A stretch of DNA of 64,000 nucleotides from Flavobacterium lacus. GTDB lineage: Bacteria; Bacteroidota; Bacteroidia; Flavobacteriales; Flavobacteriaceae. A program made the translations under genes and the position numbers. The stretch lies in contig NZ_QLSV01000009.1 of the NCBI RefSeq assembly GCF_003268815.1, forward strand, positions 62,001 through 126,000, read 5' to 3'. Each line of letters begins with the position of its first letter. The first letter of the stretch is position 1. The notes below the pieces were generated by a model that worked only from the letters and a program-made list of their open reading frames with translations, had not been told where the DNA came from and did no database searches. Shown here piece after piece: positions 20,577-29,346 of the stretch.

Positions 20577-21176
20577 TTGAAAAAGAAATTCTACATACTA
20601 CCAATCTTATCATTTCTGATTATTTCTTTATTATTTTTAAATTATTTCGACTTTTCTATTTTTACCAAAAAAGATAAAATTAGTAGTGAAATTGAATCAG
20701 AAATACCAAAATCATCTTTTAATCTTAAAAGAGACTTCTTAGAATTTAAAACCAAAATGAATAAATCTGATACAATAAAAATTTGGTTTGATCACTCAGT
20801 TTGTAATTTTCAAGGTTATGAACGAATAAAAATATCAAAAAAATCAGATTCAATCTATGTTATAAGTGAGTTTAAAGATGAAACATTTGATGATATTCCT
20901 GAATGGAAATTAATGTACAGTAAAAGCATTCAAATAAATGATACGAATTGGAGATTTGAAGATTTTATCAAACTTAATCTAAATCGAATGAACAAAAGTG
21001 TAACTGAAAATGATAGGTTAGTTTTACAAATCATTAATAAAGATGATAAAATTGAATTTTATACCAATGGATTAGTTGACTACAATATATTTTTAAAAGA
21101 CTATGTAAATATTATGAGAGAGCTACTTCCTAGCAAGAAATACTTTATCCATGATGTTGATATAATTCATGAGTAA
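20577..21176 (+). CDS. Membrane-anchored protein of unknown function
   Basis: A 199-residue protein with an N-terminal basic tip and one membrane segment (FYILPILSFLIISLLFLNYF), followed by a lysine- and aspartate-rich extracytoplasmic domain. I recognise no family. The start is TTG at 20577, since no ATG occurs until well past the membrane segment. The TTG sits inside a TATACTTTG string that resembles a -7 element with altered spacing, which is probably chance. The gene is more AT-rich than its neighbours and is bracketed by inverted copies of a palindromic element, so it may be a recent arrival. Confidence 0.6.
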   Translation: MKKKFYILPILSFLIISLLFLNYFDFSIFTKKDKISSEIESEIPKSSFNLKRDFLEFKTKMNKSDTIKIWFDHSVCNFQGYERIKISKKSDSIYVISEFKDETFDDIPEWKLMYSKSIQINDTNWRFEDFIKLNLNRMNKSVTENDRLVLQIINKDDKIEFYTNGLVDYNIFLKDYVNIMRELLPSKKYFIHDVDIIHE

Positions 21177-21196
21177 ATAGCAAAAACATAAAACAC

Positions 21197-21229
21197 AAAC
21201 CTTAATAAATCTTAATTTCTTAATGGTTT
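21197..21229. repeat. Copy B of the inverted palindromic element
   Basis: CTTAATTTCTTAATGGTTT at 21211-21229 is the exact reverse complement of 20508-20526. With the preceding AAACCTTAA (21197-21205) it forms an imperfect hairpin. It overlaps the stop codon of nnrDE. Confidence 0.65.
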
Positions 21230-22724
21230 ACTTTTTCAACTCGAAAAATACTCTTCCTAAATACTTTATAATATCCGAAGCAATAAAACCTTCGTAACCC
21301 ATATCATTCATGGCAATGTCAGCCGTTCGTCCGTGAAAATAAACGCCTAAAAGTGCTGCATCCACAGCAGAATAACCTTGAGCTCGAAAACTTGTAATCA
21401 TCCCGGACAATACATCTCCACTCCCACCCGTGGCTAACGCTTGATTTCCGGAAGAATTGACATACACATTTTTATCATCTATAATTAAGGTAAAAGCACC
21501 TTTAATTAAAACGACCAAATGATAGGTTTTAGCAAAAGTTTTTACTTTTTCAATTTTGTCAAAGTCGTCTTCCCAATTTCCAATCAATCGTTCTAATTCT
21601 CTAGGGTGAGGCGTTAAAATTGAGTTTTTTGGTAATAAACTTAACCAATCTTGATTTTCAGAAAGTATATTCAACGCATCCGCATCTATCACTAAAGGAA
21701 TGGCATTATTATTTAAAAAATGATAAAAAGCTTCCGCTGTTTTCGTATCTTGACCAATACCCATACCAATTCCTATTGCTTTCGGCTGAAAATTAAACTC
21801 AATATTAGTTATTTTATGATAATTTTCATCGGTCATAACCATTGCTTCCGGTGAAGCAGTTTGTAAAATTTCATAACCACATTTAGGAACAAAAACCGTT
21901 GCTAAACCACAACCGGATCGCAAAGCCGCTTGCGAGGCCAAGACCATTGCTCCTATTTTTCCAAAACATCCTCCGATCAACAAAACATGTCCTTGTGTTC
22001 CTTTGTGTGAAAATTTTGAAATAGGTTTGTAACGTTTTTTTATCTCTTTTAAATCGGTATAATAATAATGGGTTGGAATAGATTCCATCACATTTTCATC
22101 CAAATCGATTGACAATAGCACAATTTCACTGATAAAATATTCATTATCAGGAAGATAAAAGGCTAATTTTGGTAATTGAAAAGTTAAAACCACATCCGAA
22201 TGGATGGCAATCGTTGTTTTTTTATCTAAAAATAATCCCGAAGGCACATCAATTGAAACTTTAAACGATTGATGATAATTTATTTTTTGAATGAGTTTTT
22301 GAATCCAACCCGCTAATTCTCTGGTTAAACCAATTCCGAAAACAGCATCAATAATAACATTATTTTCTGCAATATCAGGAAATTCCGTAGCTTCATTAAT
22401 TACTTCATAACCTAAGTTGCATTCTTTTAAGCGACCGAGATTTGAATTAAAATCTGCCGAAAAATTTTCATTAAACGGAACAATATACACATGAACATCA
22501 AAATAATTTTGTTTCAACATTCGAGCAATTACCAATCCGTCACCACCATTATTTCCTACCCCACAAAAAATATGGTAAACGGTTTTTTTATCCTGAAAAT
22601 GGTTTACTAACCATAAAAAAGCTTGTAACGCAGCTCTTTCCATTAGTTCTAAAGAAGTGATTTGTTGCTTTGCTATTGTTGATTTATCAAGTTCTTTGAT
22701 TTTTTCTGCACTAAATATTTTCAT
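21228..22724 (-). CDS. nnr: Bifunctional NAD(P)H-hydrate epimerase / ADP-dependent dehydratase
   Basis: Repairs hydrated NAD(P)H. The N-terminal epimerase domain (about residues 1-215, YjeF_N) shows CGVGNNGGDGLVIARML. The C-terminal dehydratase domain (about 225-495, carbohydrate-kinase-like) shows HKGTQGHVLLIGG, LTPHPRELERL and the nucleotide motif ATGGSGDVLSGMI. At 498 residues it is a normal fused enzyme. A candidate 33-residue gene lies 111 nt upstream on the same strand. Its stop codon lies within copy B of an inverted repeat. Confidence 0.94.
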   Translation of the reverse strand: MKIFSAEKIKELDKSTIAKQQITSLELMERAALQAFLWLVNHFQDKKTVYHIFCGVGNNGGDGLVIARMLKQNYFDVHVYIVPFNENFSADFNSNLGRLKECNLGYEVINEATEFPDIAENNVIIDAVFGIGLTRELAGWIQKLIQKINYHQSFKVSIDVPSGLFLDKKTTIAIHSDVVLTFQLPKLAFYLPDNEYFISEIVLLSIDLDENVMESIPTHYYYTDLKEIKKRYKPISKFSHKGTQGHVLLIGGCFGKIGAMVLASQAALRSGCGLATVFVPKCGYEILQTASPEAMVMTDENYHKITNIEFNFQPKAIGIGMGIGQDTKTAEAFYHFLNNNAIPLVIDADALNILSENQDWLSLLPKNSILTPHPRELERLIGNWEDDFDKIEKVKTFAKTYHLVVLIKGAFTLIIDDKNVYVNSSGNQALATGGSGDVLSGMITSFRAQGYSAVDAALLGVYFHGRTADIAMNDMGYEGFIASDIIKYLGRVFFELKK

Positions 22725-22835
22725 CTGCTATCGGATTAGAAAGATTATTGAAGTATTCGTAAAAGTTTAAAATAACTTTTTTCTTTAGGTAAATTTATTA
22801 CATTTGTTTCAGATGAAATCACAAAAGAACATATT

Positions 22836-22937
22836 TTATTCAAACCAATCCTTCAATTCGTTGAACGGATTTTCTTTTGGCACATCTTCTACAACTACAA
22901 CCCCATTCGGGGTATAATTTTCACATATCATCCGCAT
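22836..22937 (-). CDS. Candidate small protein of 33 residues
   Basis: ATG at 22937, stop at 22836-22838. The peptide begins MRMICENYTPNG, has a valine run, then EDVPKENPFNELKDWFE at the end. The composition is protein-like: an acidic C-terminus, aromatic residues and a Pro-Phe-Asn-Glu motif. An in-frame TAG directly precedes the first ATG, and a second ATG lies two codons in. The gene is divergent from thrA (57 nt apart) and lies upstream of nnr on its own strand. I cannot name a family. It could be a chance frame. Confidence 0.4.
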   Translation of the reverse strand: MRMICENYTPNGVVVVEDVPKENPFNELKDWFE

Positions 22938-22994
22938 CTATGCTTATTCGAAAGAATAAAATAAAATCTATGTTTTCCTGTAAAAAATAATTAA

Positions 22995-25442
22995 ATGAAG
23001 GTATTAAAATTCGGCGGAACTTCGGTGGCCAATGCTCAAAATATAAAGTTAGTTCTTGAAATTGTTGAACAAAAATCAACAGAAGATAAATTAATTGTTG
23101 CTGTTTCTGCCTTTAGTGGTGTTACTGATTTGCTTTTATTAGCCGCTCAACAAGCTTCAACCAAAGACGATTCATACCGAGACGTCGTTTTGCAAATTGA
23201 GAAAAAACACCTCGAAGCCATTAAAGAACTTGTTCCGGTAAACGAACAAACGGCTTTATTACATTATTGCAAAAAGAATATTTCCTATCTAGAAACATTA
23301 TTGGATGGTTGTTATTTGTTGGGCGAATTGACTTTGCGTACCTCCGATATGATAGTGAGTTTTGGTGAACTATTATCGTCTTACATCATTGCCGAAGCAA
23401 TGAAACAGAAGGTTTCAAATTGTAATTTTAAAGATAGTCGAGAACTCATCAAAACTAATAATAACTTTGGAAAAGCAGAAGTGAATTTTGAAATTACGAA
23501 TACAACTATTATTGATTATTTTGATTCGCAAACTACTCAAGTGACGCTTATTCCCGGTTTTATTGCTTCTTCATTAGATGGAAATACGACAACTTTAGGT
23601 CGTGGTGGTTCTGATTATACTGCTGCGATTGTTGCTGCAGCTTTGAAAGTTAAAGAATTAGAAATTTGGACCGACGTCAACGGAATGTTTACCGCTAATC
23701 CGAAAATTGTCAAACAAGCTCAACCTATTGAAAAAATTACATACGAAGAAGCAATGGAATTATCTCATTTTGGTGCAAAAGTGCTTTATCCACCTACAAT
23801 TCAACCCGTTTTGAGTAAAAATATTCCGATTTGGATAAAAAACACGTTTGAACCGGCTGCTTTTGGAACGTATATTTCATCTGAATCCAATCCAAACGGA
23901 AATCCGATAAAAGGAATTTCACATATTGACAAAATCAGCTTAATTACGTTAGAAGGTTCAGGAATGGTGGGCGTTGCCGGCGTTTCCAAACGATTGTTTG
24001 AAGTACTTTCAAATCATACCATTAATGTTATTTTTATTACACAAGCTTCTTCGGAACATTCGATTTGTATCGGGATTTTGAATGCCGATGCAGCGATTGC
24101 TAAAATGGCGATTGATAAGGTTTTTGAATTAGAAATAGCTCAACAAAAAATCAATCCGTGTGTGGTTGAAAAAGATTTGTGCATCGTGGCTTTGGTGGGC
24201 GAACAAATGAAAAACCACCAAGGAATTAGTGGAAAAATGTTCAGCACGTTAGGCAAGAATAACGTAAATATTCGTGCGATTGCTCAAGGTGCATCAGAAC
24301 GAAATATTTCGGTGGTGATTAATGAAAATGACGTAAAAAAAGCACTGAATACCTTACACGAACGCTTTTTTGAAGAACAAACCAAACAACTGAATTTATT
24401 TGTCATGGGGGTTGGAAATGTGGGCGAAAAATTCATCGAACAAATTCACCAACAAAAGAAATTCTTAAAAGAAAATTTAGAAATAAACTTGCGGGTTATT
24501 GCACTTTCTAATTCCAGAAAAATGGTTTTTGATGATGAAGGTATTTCCTTAAAAGATTGGAAAACAGATTTGGATAATGGTGAAAAAGCTTCAAAAGCTG
24601 ATTTTATTGAAAAAACAAAAGCCCTCAATCTTCGCAACAGCATTTTTGTGGATATCACTGCCAATGAAGAAGTCTCTAAAACCTACGAACATTATTTACG
24701 ACAAAATATTGCGGTGGTAACGTGTAACAAAATTGCATGTTCATCAAAATATGAAAACTATCAAAATTTAAAACGCTTGTCGCGAAAATACAATGCTCCC
24801 TTTTTGTTTGAAACCAATGTTGGTGCCGGTTTACCAATTATTGACACTTTGAAACATTTAATAGCTTCAGGTGATCGAATTCATAAAATCCAAGCGGTTT
24901 TATCCGGTAGTTTGAATTTTATTTTTAATAATTTCAGCGAAACTTATAACTTTCATGATGTAGTGAAAGAAGCTGGCGTGCAAGGTTTCACCGAGCCCGA
25001 CCCTAAAATTGATTTAAGCGGTGTGGATGTAGCACGAAAAATTCTGATTCTAATTCGCGAAAGCGGTTATCAAATGGAAATGGAAGATATTGAAAATAGT
25101 TCGTTCTTACCAAAAGAATGTATGGCAACTACAAATAATGAAGACTTTTTCAAATCATTAACCAAACACGCGAGCCATTTTGAAAATTTATTAAAAGATG
25201 CCAAAGAAAAAGATTGTCGCTTGAAATTTGTTGCTAAATTCGATAACGGAAAAGCTAGCGTTGGTTTGCAATTCATTCCAAAGGAAAGTCCGTTTTACAA
25301 CTTGGAAGGAAAAGACAATATAGTTGAATTTTTCACCGATCGCTATGTAGATCAGCCCTTAATCATCAAAGGTGCGGGTGCCGGTGCTGCAGTAACTGCT
25401 TCGGGTATTTTTGCGGATGTGATTCGGATTGGAAATGTATAA
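22995..25442 (+). CDS. thrA: Bifunctional aspartate kinase / homoserine dehydrogenase I
   Basis: Catalyses the first and third steps from aspartate to homoserine, feeding threonine and methionine. The aspartokinase domain is at about residues 1-290 (VLKFGGTSVANAQN at the start; GRGGSDYTAA). Two ACT-type regulatory domains lie at about 310-460 (ITLEGSGMVGVAGV; QGASERNISVVI), suggesting feedback control by threonine. The homoserine dehydrogenase domain is at about 465-815 (VMGVGNVGEKFIEQ; LSGSLNFIFNNF; KGAGAGAAVTASGIFADV). At 815 residues it is standard. thrB follows after 100 bp that contain a tandem repeat. Confidence 0.96.
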   Translation: MKVLKFGGTSVANAQNIKLVLEIVEQKSTEDKLIVAVSAFSGVTDLLLLAAQQASTKDDSYRDVVLQIEKKHLEAIKELVPVNEQTALLHYCKKNISYLETLLDGCYLLGELTLRTSDMIVSFGELLSSYIIAEAMKQKVSNCNFKDSRELIKTNNNFGKAEVNFEITNTTIIDYFDSQTTQVTLIPGFIASSLDGNTTTLGRGGSDYTAAIVAAALKVKELEIWTDVNGMFTANPKIVKQAQPIEKITYEEAMELSHFGAKVLYPPTIQPVLSKNIPIWIKNTFEPAAFGTYISSESNPNGNPIKGISHIDKISLITLEGSGMVGVAGVSKRLFEVLSNHTINVIFITQASSEHSICIGILNADAAIAKMAIDKVFELEIAQQKINPCVVEKDLCIVALVGEQMKNHQGISGKMFSTLGKNNVNIRAIAQGASERNISVVINENDVKKALNTLHERFFEEQTKQLNLFVMGVGNVGEKFIEQIHQQKKFLKENLEINLRVIALSNSRKMVFDDEGISLKDWKTDLDNGEKASKADFIEKTKALNLRNSIFVDITANEEVSKTYEHYLRQNIAVVTCNKIACSSKYENYQNLKRLSRKYNAPFLFETNVGAGLPIIDTLKHLIASGDRIHKIQAVLSGSLNFIFNNFSETYNFHDVVKEAGVQGFTEPDPKIDLSGVDVARKILILIRESGYQMEMEDIENSSFLPKECMATTNNEDFFKSLTKHASHFENLLKDAKEKDCRLKFVAKFDNGKASVGLQFIPKESPFYNLEGKDNIVEFFTDRYVDQPLIIKGAGAGAAVTASGIFADVIRIGNV

Positions 25443-25482
25443 TAAAGGTGCTGAGACACTAAGTTTCTAAGGTGCTAAGCAA

Positions 25483-25530
25483 CCTCAGAACCTCAGAACC
25501 TCAGAACCTCAGAACCTCAGAACCTCAGAA
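25483..25530 (+). repeat. Six tandem copies of an 8-bp unit
   Basis: CCTCAGAA is repeated six times without change between thrA and thrB. The preceding stretch (25448-25480) has looser direct repeats of the GTGCTAAG/GTGCTGAG type. Confidence 0.9.
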
Positions 25531-25542
25531 CCTTTTTAAAAA

Positions 25543-26466
25543 ATGAACCAAATAAAAATATTCTGCCCTGCCACAGTAGCCAACTTATCCTGTGGATTTG
25601 ATGTGCTCGGATTGTGTTTAGAAAGTATTGGTGACGAAATGATCATTCGCAAAAGCAATGAAAAAGGTCTTCGAATTACCAACATAACCGGAGCCGATTT
25701 GCCGTTGGAAACCAATAAAAATGTGGCAGGTGTTGCCGGAATGGCGTTATTAAATCACCTGGATTTGGAATTCGGATTTGAAATTGAAATCCATAAAAAA
25801 ATCAAAGCCGGGAGCGGTATTGGAAGCAGTGCCGCAAGTGCTGCCGGTGTTGTCGTTGGAATCAATGAATTGTTGGGTAATCCGTTGCACCGAAAAGAGT
25901 TAATTCCGTTTGCGATGGAAGGCGAATTTTTGGCTAGCGGAAGTTATCATGCCGATAATGTGGCTCCGGCCATTTTAGGCGGATTTATCTTAGTGCGAAG
26001 TTATGATCCGTTAGAAGTGATTAAAATTAAAAGTCCTAAGGATTTATATGTTACCATCATTCATCCACATATTGAAGTGAAAACTTCTGAAGCTCGAAGT
26101 ATTTTGCCAAAAGAAATTCCATTAAAAACCGCCATTACGCAATGGGGAAATTTGGGCGGTTTGATTAGCGGATTATATACGGAAGATTACGGATTACTAG
26201 GTAGAAGTTTGCAGGATGCGGTAGCTGAACCTTATCGGAAAAACTTAATTCCGGAATTTGATAATGCGAAGAAATCGGCTTTAGAAAATGGAGCTTTAGG
26301 TTGCGGGATTTCAGGTTCCGGCCCATCTATTTATGCTTTGAGTAAGGGTTTGGAAAATGCTAAAAATGTCGCTGATGGACTTAAAAAAGTGTATATAAAA
26401 ACAGAAATTAGATTTGATGTTTATGTGTCAAAAGTTTGTGATAAAGGAGTGATTAAACTACAATAA
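25543..26466 (+). CDS. thrB: Homoserine kinase
   Basis: Phosphorylates homoserine to O-phosphohomoserine in threonine synthesis. A GHMP-family kinase of 307 residues. The N-terminal motif is FCPATVANLSCGFDVLGL, the ATP loop is KAGSGIGSSAASAAG (about residues 88-102), and the C-terminal motif is GCGISGSGPSIYAL. It follows thrA by 100 bp. The expected thrC does not follow: the next gene is on the opposite strand and encodes a carbonic anhydrase. Confidence 0.96.
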   Translation: MNQIKIFCPATVANLSCGFDVLGLCLESIGDEMIIRKSNEKGLRITNITGADLPLETNKNVAGVAGMALLNHLDLEFGFEIEIHKKIKAGSGIGSSAASAAGVVVGINELLGNPLHRKELIPFAMEGEFLASGSYHADNVAPAILGGFILVRSYDPLEVIKIKSPKDLYVTIIHPHIEVKTSEARSILPKEIPLKTAITQWGNLGGLISGLYTEDYGLLGRSLQDAVAEPYRKNLIPEFDNAKKSALENGALGCGISGSGPSIYALSKGLENAKNVADGLKKVYIKTEIRFDVYVSKVCDKGVIKLQ

Positions 26467-26543
26467 ATTCCTTTCTAATTATTGGATTTAGGCTGTTTTT
26501 ATCATTTTATTTTTCACAAGTGTTCTACCACTATCCTGAGCAT

Positions 26544-26568
26544 AAATAGTTGTTTTTAAAAACTATTT
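26544..26568 (+). terminator. Possible hairpin after thrB
   Basis: AAATAGTT (26544-26551) and AACTATTT (26561-26568) can form a near-perfect hairpin with a bulged G. No T-run follows, so termination is uncertain. Confidence 0.3.
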
Positions 26569-26595
26569 GTACATCATCTCATTGGCATTTTTTTT

Positions 26596-26633
26596 TCATA
26601 AAAATACCCCAAATAGTTTCAAACTTTTTGGGG
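26596..26633 (-). terminator. Terminator of the carbonic anhydrase gene
   Basis: CCCCAAA (26607-26613) pairs with TTTGGGG (26627-26633). On the minus strand the stem is followed by TATTTTTATG, a T-rich tail, 24 nt or more past the gene's stop. Confidence 0.7.
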
Positions 26634-26656
26634 CATGTTCAATATTGAACTTAAAT

Positions 26657-27292
26657 TTAAAATTTCAATTGATAAACTTCGTCTAATTCATCATTATTTT
26701 TGAAATTAACGCCTAAATCGGTGACATAGCCGCTATTAAGACCATAAACCCAGCCGTGAATGGTTAATTCTTGACCCGATTTCCAAGCTGATTGGACGAT
26801 TGATGTTTTCGCTAAATCGTATACCTGTTCTTTTACGTTTAATTCCACAAATTTATTAAATCGCTCCTCTTCATTTTCAATACCATCTAATTCAACTTGA
26901 TGAAAACGATAAACATCTTTAATGTGTCTAATCCAATTATCAATTACACCAATTGAACTATTACCCATCGCAGCTTTTACACCACCACAACCATAATGTC
27001 CGCAAACAATAACATGTTTTACTTTTAGGGCATTTACGGCATAATCCAAAACACTTAACATATTCATGTCAGTATGAACGACCATATTGGCAATATTTCT
27101 GTGTACAAAAACCTCGCCTGGTGCAGCACCAATTATTTCATTTGCAGGTACTCTGCTGTCTGAACATCCAATCCATAACAATGGGGGATTTTGACCTTTT
27201 GATAATCCTTCGAAAAAATTTGGGTCAATTTTTAACTTATTCTCAACCCACTGTTTGTTGTTGTCTAATATTTTTTTATAGAACTCGCTCAT
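26657..27292 (-). CDS. can: Beta-class carbonic anhydrase
   Basis: Interconverts CO2 and bicarbonate in the cytosol. At 211 residues it shows the zinc site of the beta class: GCSDSRVPANE (Cys and the Asp-Arg dyad) and CGHYGCGGVKAA (His and Cys). It lies 26 nt downstream of a SulP anion transporter on the same strand. That pairing suggests that imported bicarbonate is used or balanced locally, for example for carboxylation or pH control. Confidence 0.96.
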   Translation of the reverse strand: MSEFYKKILDNNKQWVENKLKIDPNFFEGLSKGQNPPLLWIGCSDSRVPANEIIGAAPGEVFVHRNIANMVVHTDMNMLSVLDYAVNALKVKHVIVCGHYGCGGVKAAMGNSSIGVIDNWIRHIKDVYRFHQVELDGIENEEERFNKFVELNVKEQVYDLAKTSIVQSAWKSGQELTIHGWVYGLNSGYVTDLGVNFKNNDELDEVYQLKF

Positions 27293-27318
27293 TTTTTATT
27301 TTTATTTTTATTGTTAAT

Positions 27319-28917
27319 TTATTCTTTTGATAAGAACACATGTTGTCCTTCGTCTGTATTATCTAGATTATATGCATCTTTAAAACCAATTAGTATAACT
27401 TCAATTTGATCTTCAACGGCTCTAATGTCTTTAAATTCTTCAATTAAATCAAGAACGTCGTGTGCAATATAAACTGTATCAGAAGCGTCTATTACTACTT
27501 TCGACTTTTCAGGTAAATTGTTCAACGTATTTTTAATCGCTGCTTTATTTAAGAAAGAAACTTCTTGAGCCAATTGAATATGGATAACATCGTCATCATG
27601 ATAATCTTCTTTTTTAAAGGAATAAGCTCTTTTGAAATTTCCTCTTAATACAAAGAAAATACTAATAAGCATTCCTAAGGCAACTCCTTTTAGTAAATCT
27701 AAAAACACTACGGCTACCACAGTGGCAATAAACGGAATATACTGGTATTTACCTTTTTTAATAAAATGTACAAAATGGGAAGGTTTAGCCAGCCTATATC
27801 CAATTAAAAGTAAAATTGCAGCTAAAGTAGCTAACGGTATTTTATTTAATAAAGGGGCAATTGTCAGCACACTAACCATCAACAGAAGTCCGTGAATAAT
27901 GGCAGAAGATTTAGTTCTAGCTCCTGCATTAGCATTAGCAGAAGATCGAACAACTACCGAAGTCATTGGTAAACCACCAATCAAACCACTCAATAAATTA
28001 CCAATTCCTTGGGCTTTTAATTCCACATTTGTATTAGTAAAACGTTTATATGGATCCATTCTATCAGCCGCTTCAATACACAATAAAGTTTCAATAGAAG
28101 CTACAATGGCAATGGTTATTGCAACTATCCAAACTTTAGGATTGCTAAGGGTAGCAATAGAAAAATCGGGAAGAACAAACATTTCTTTAAACTCTGTAAA
28201 AGTTGATGGTGTTGGCAACGAAACTAAATGATCATTTGATACTTGCAATATGCTTCCGGTTCTAATAAAAATCTCATTCATAATAATTCCAGAAAAAACA
28301 GCGATTAAAGCGGCCGGAACCAATTTTAAACTTTTTAAGAACGGAACCTTGTCCCACAAAATCAAAATAGCCAATGCTATTAATGTGATAATTATTGAAC
28401 CATAATTAATGTAATTAAACGCATCAAAAATCGTTTCAAACATGTTAGAACCTCCTTTTTCAAAGAATGATGTATCACCTTCACTAACTTTATCATAACC
28501 CACAGCGTGTGGAATTTGTTTTAAAAAGATAATAATTCCAATACCGGCAAGCATTCCTTCGATTACGTTGGTGGGAAAATAATTTGAAATACTTCCTGCT
28601 TTTAAAAAGCCTAATAGAAGTTGTAACATTCCAGCAATAATTACTGCAGTTAGGAAGATTTCATAAGCTCCCAAATCGGTAATTGCTGTTAAAACAATTG
28701 CTGTTAAACCCGCAGCCGGACCAGTAACACTAATATGAGACTTACTCAAAAATCCAACAATAATTCCTCCGATTACACCAGAAATAATTCCGGAAAAAAG
28801 CGGGGCTCCGGATGCCAAAGCAATTCCTAAACATAAAGGGAGTGCTACTAAGAATACCACCAAACCGGATGCGAAATCTGATTTAAGGTGACCTAAAAGA
28901 TTGTTTTTTTTTGTCAT
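27319..28917 (-). CDS. SulP family inorganic anion transporter with STAS domain
   Basis: A 532-residue transporter with about 10-14 membrane segments over residues 15-430. The SulP signature region is FASGLVVFLVALPLCLGIALASGAPL, shown here as the N-terminal LPLCLGIALA motif. The C-terminal STAS domain starts around residue 440 (IDASDTVYIAHDVLDLI). Members carry sulfate, bicarbonate or other anions. The adjacent carbonic anhydrase makes bicarbonate uptake, as in BicA-type proteins, the best guess. The gene is preceded by a small exported protein on the same strand. Confidence 0.92.
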   Translation of the reverse strand: MTKKNNLLGHLKSDFASGLVVFLVALPLCLGIALASGAPLFSGIISGVIGGIIVGFLSKSHISVTGPAAGLTAIVLTAITDLGAYEIFLTAVIIAGMLQLLLGFLKAGSISNYFPTNVIEGMLAGIGIIIFLKQIPHAVGYDKVSEGDTSFFEKGGSNMFETIFDAFNYINYGSIIITLIALAILILWDKVPFLKSLKLVPAALIAVFSGIIMNEIFIRTGSILQVSNDHLVSLPTPSTFTEFKEMFVLPDFSIATLSNPKVWIVAITIAIVASIETLLCIEAADRMDPYKRFTNTNVELKAQGIGNLLSGLIGGLPMTSVVVRSSANANAGARTKSSAIIHGLLLMVSVLTIAPLLNKIPLATLAAILLLIGYRLAKPSHFVHFIKKGKYQYIPFIATVVAVVFLDLLKGVALGMLISIFFVLRGNFKRAYSFKKEDYHDDDVIHIQLAQEVSFLNKAAIKNTLNNLPEKSKVVIDASDTVYIAHDVLDLIEEFKDIRAVEDQIEVILIGFKDAYNLDNTDEGQHVFLSKE

Positions 28918-28989
28918 TGACCTTGAAAAATATAATAATGAATAGAAAGCAAAAGCTACTAACCTCGTCTGTTAACGTAGATTATTTCA

Positions 28990-29280
28990 TTATAATAAAT
29001 CAGGAGGCGGAGAAAAAATTTCTTCTAAAATTGAATCGTATTGAATATGGTTTTCACTGACAATTTTTTTCGATGTTGGCATTTGAAAGCCAATTGAAAA
29101 GATTTGCTTACTTGTTTTTATAGCATCTTTTAAGTTGAAGACTTTGTGAACTTCCTCTTCTTCAGACAAGTTGTAAACAACAGATAAATCTATATCATCC
29201 TTGTCCAATAAACCAACAACAGTTGGCAACGACAAAAATGATATAAATAAAAAAATAACTGTGTAAACAACTGTTTTCAT
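28990..29280 (-). CDS. Small exported protein of unknown function
   Basis: A 96-residue protein with an N-terminal signal or membrane segment (VVYTVIFLFISFLSLPTVVG), an acidic middle (LSEEEEVHKVFNL) and a C-terminus ending FSPPPDLL. Proteins of this shape occur in other Flavobacteriaceae to my recollection, but I cannot assign a role. It lies 72 nt upstream of the SulP gene, so the two may be co-transcribed. Its ATG is only five bases after an exact -7 promoter element, which implies an extremely short leader. Confidence 0.7.
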   Translation of the reverse strand: MKTVVYTVIFLFISFLSLPTVVGLLDKDDIDLSVVYNLSEEEEVHKVFNLKDAIKTSKQIFSIGFQMPTSKKIVSENHIQYDSILEEIFSPPPDLL

Positions 29281-29285
29281 TCATG

Positions 29286-29293
29286 CAAATATA
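29286..29293 (-). promoter_or_regulatory. -7 promoter element at the edge of the small exported gene
   Basis: On the minus strand TATATTTG matches TAnnTTTG exactly. Its last G (29286) is five bases from the ATG at 29280. Confidence 0.5.
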
Positions 29294-29346
29294 GTATGTA
29301 GGAAATACAATTGTTAAAAAAATCTTATAATTTAAAATAAATTTAA

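Noticed and set aside
20571..20579. TATACTTTG as a promoter for the gene at 20577
   Set aside because: The spacing inside the element is off by one and it overlaps the start codon, while the next start codon would delete the membrane segment.
22725..22835. A full promoter for nnr in the gap upstream of its start
   Set aside because: The best candidate (TTTG then TAAATTTA at about 24 nt spacing) fits the consensus poorly.
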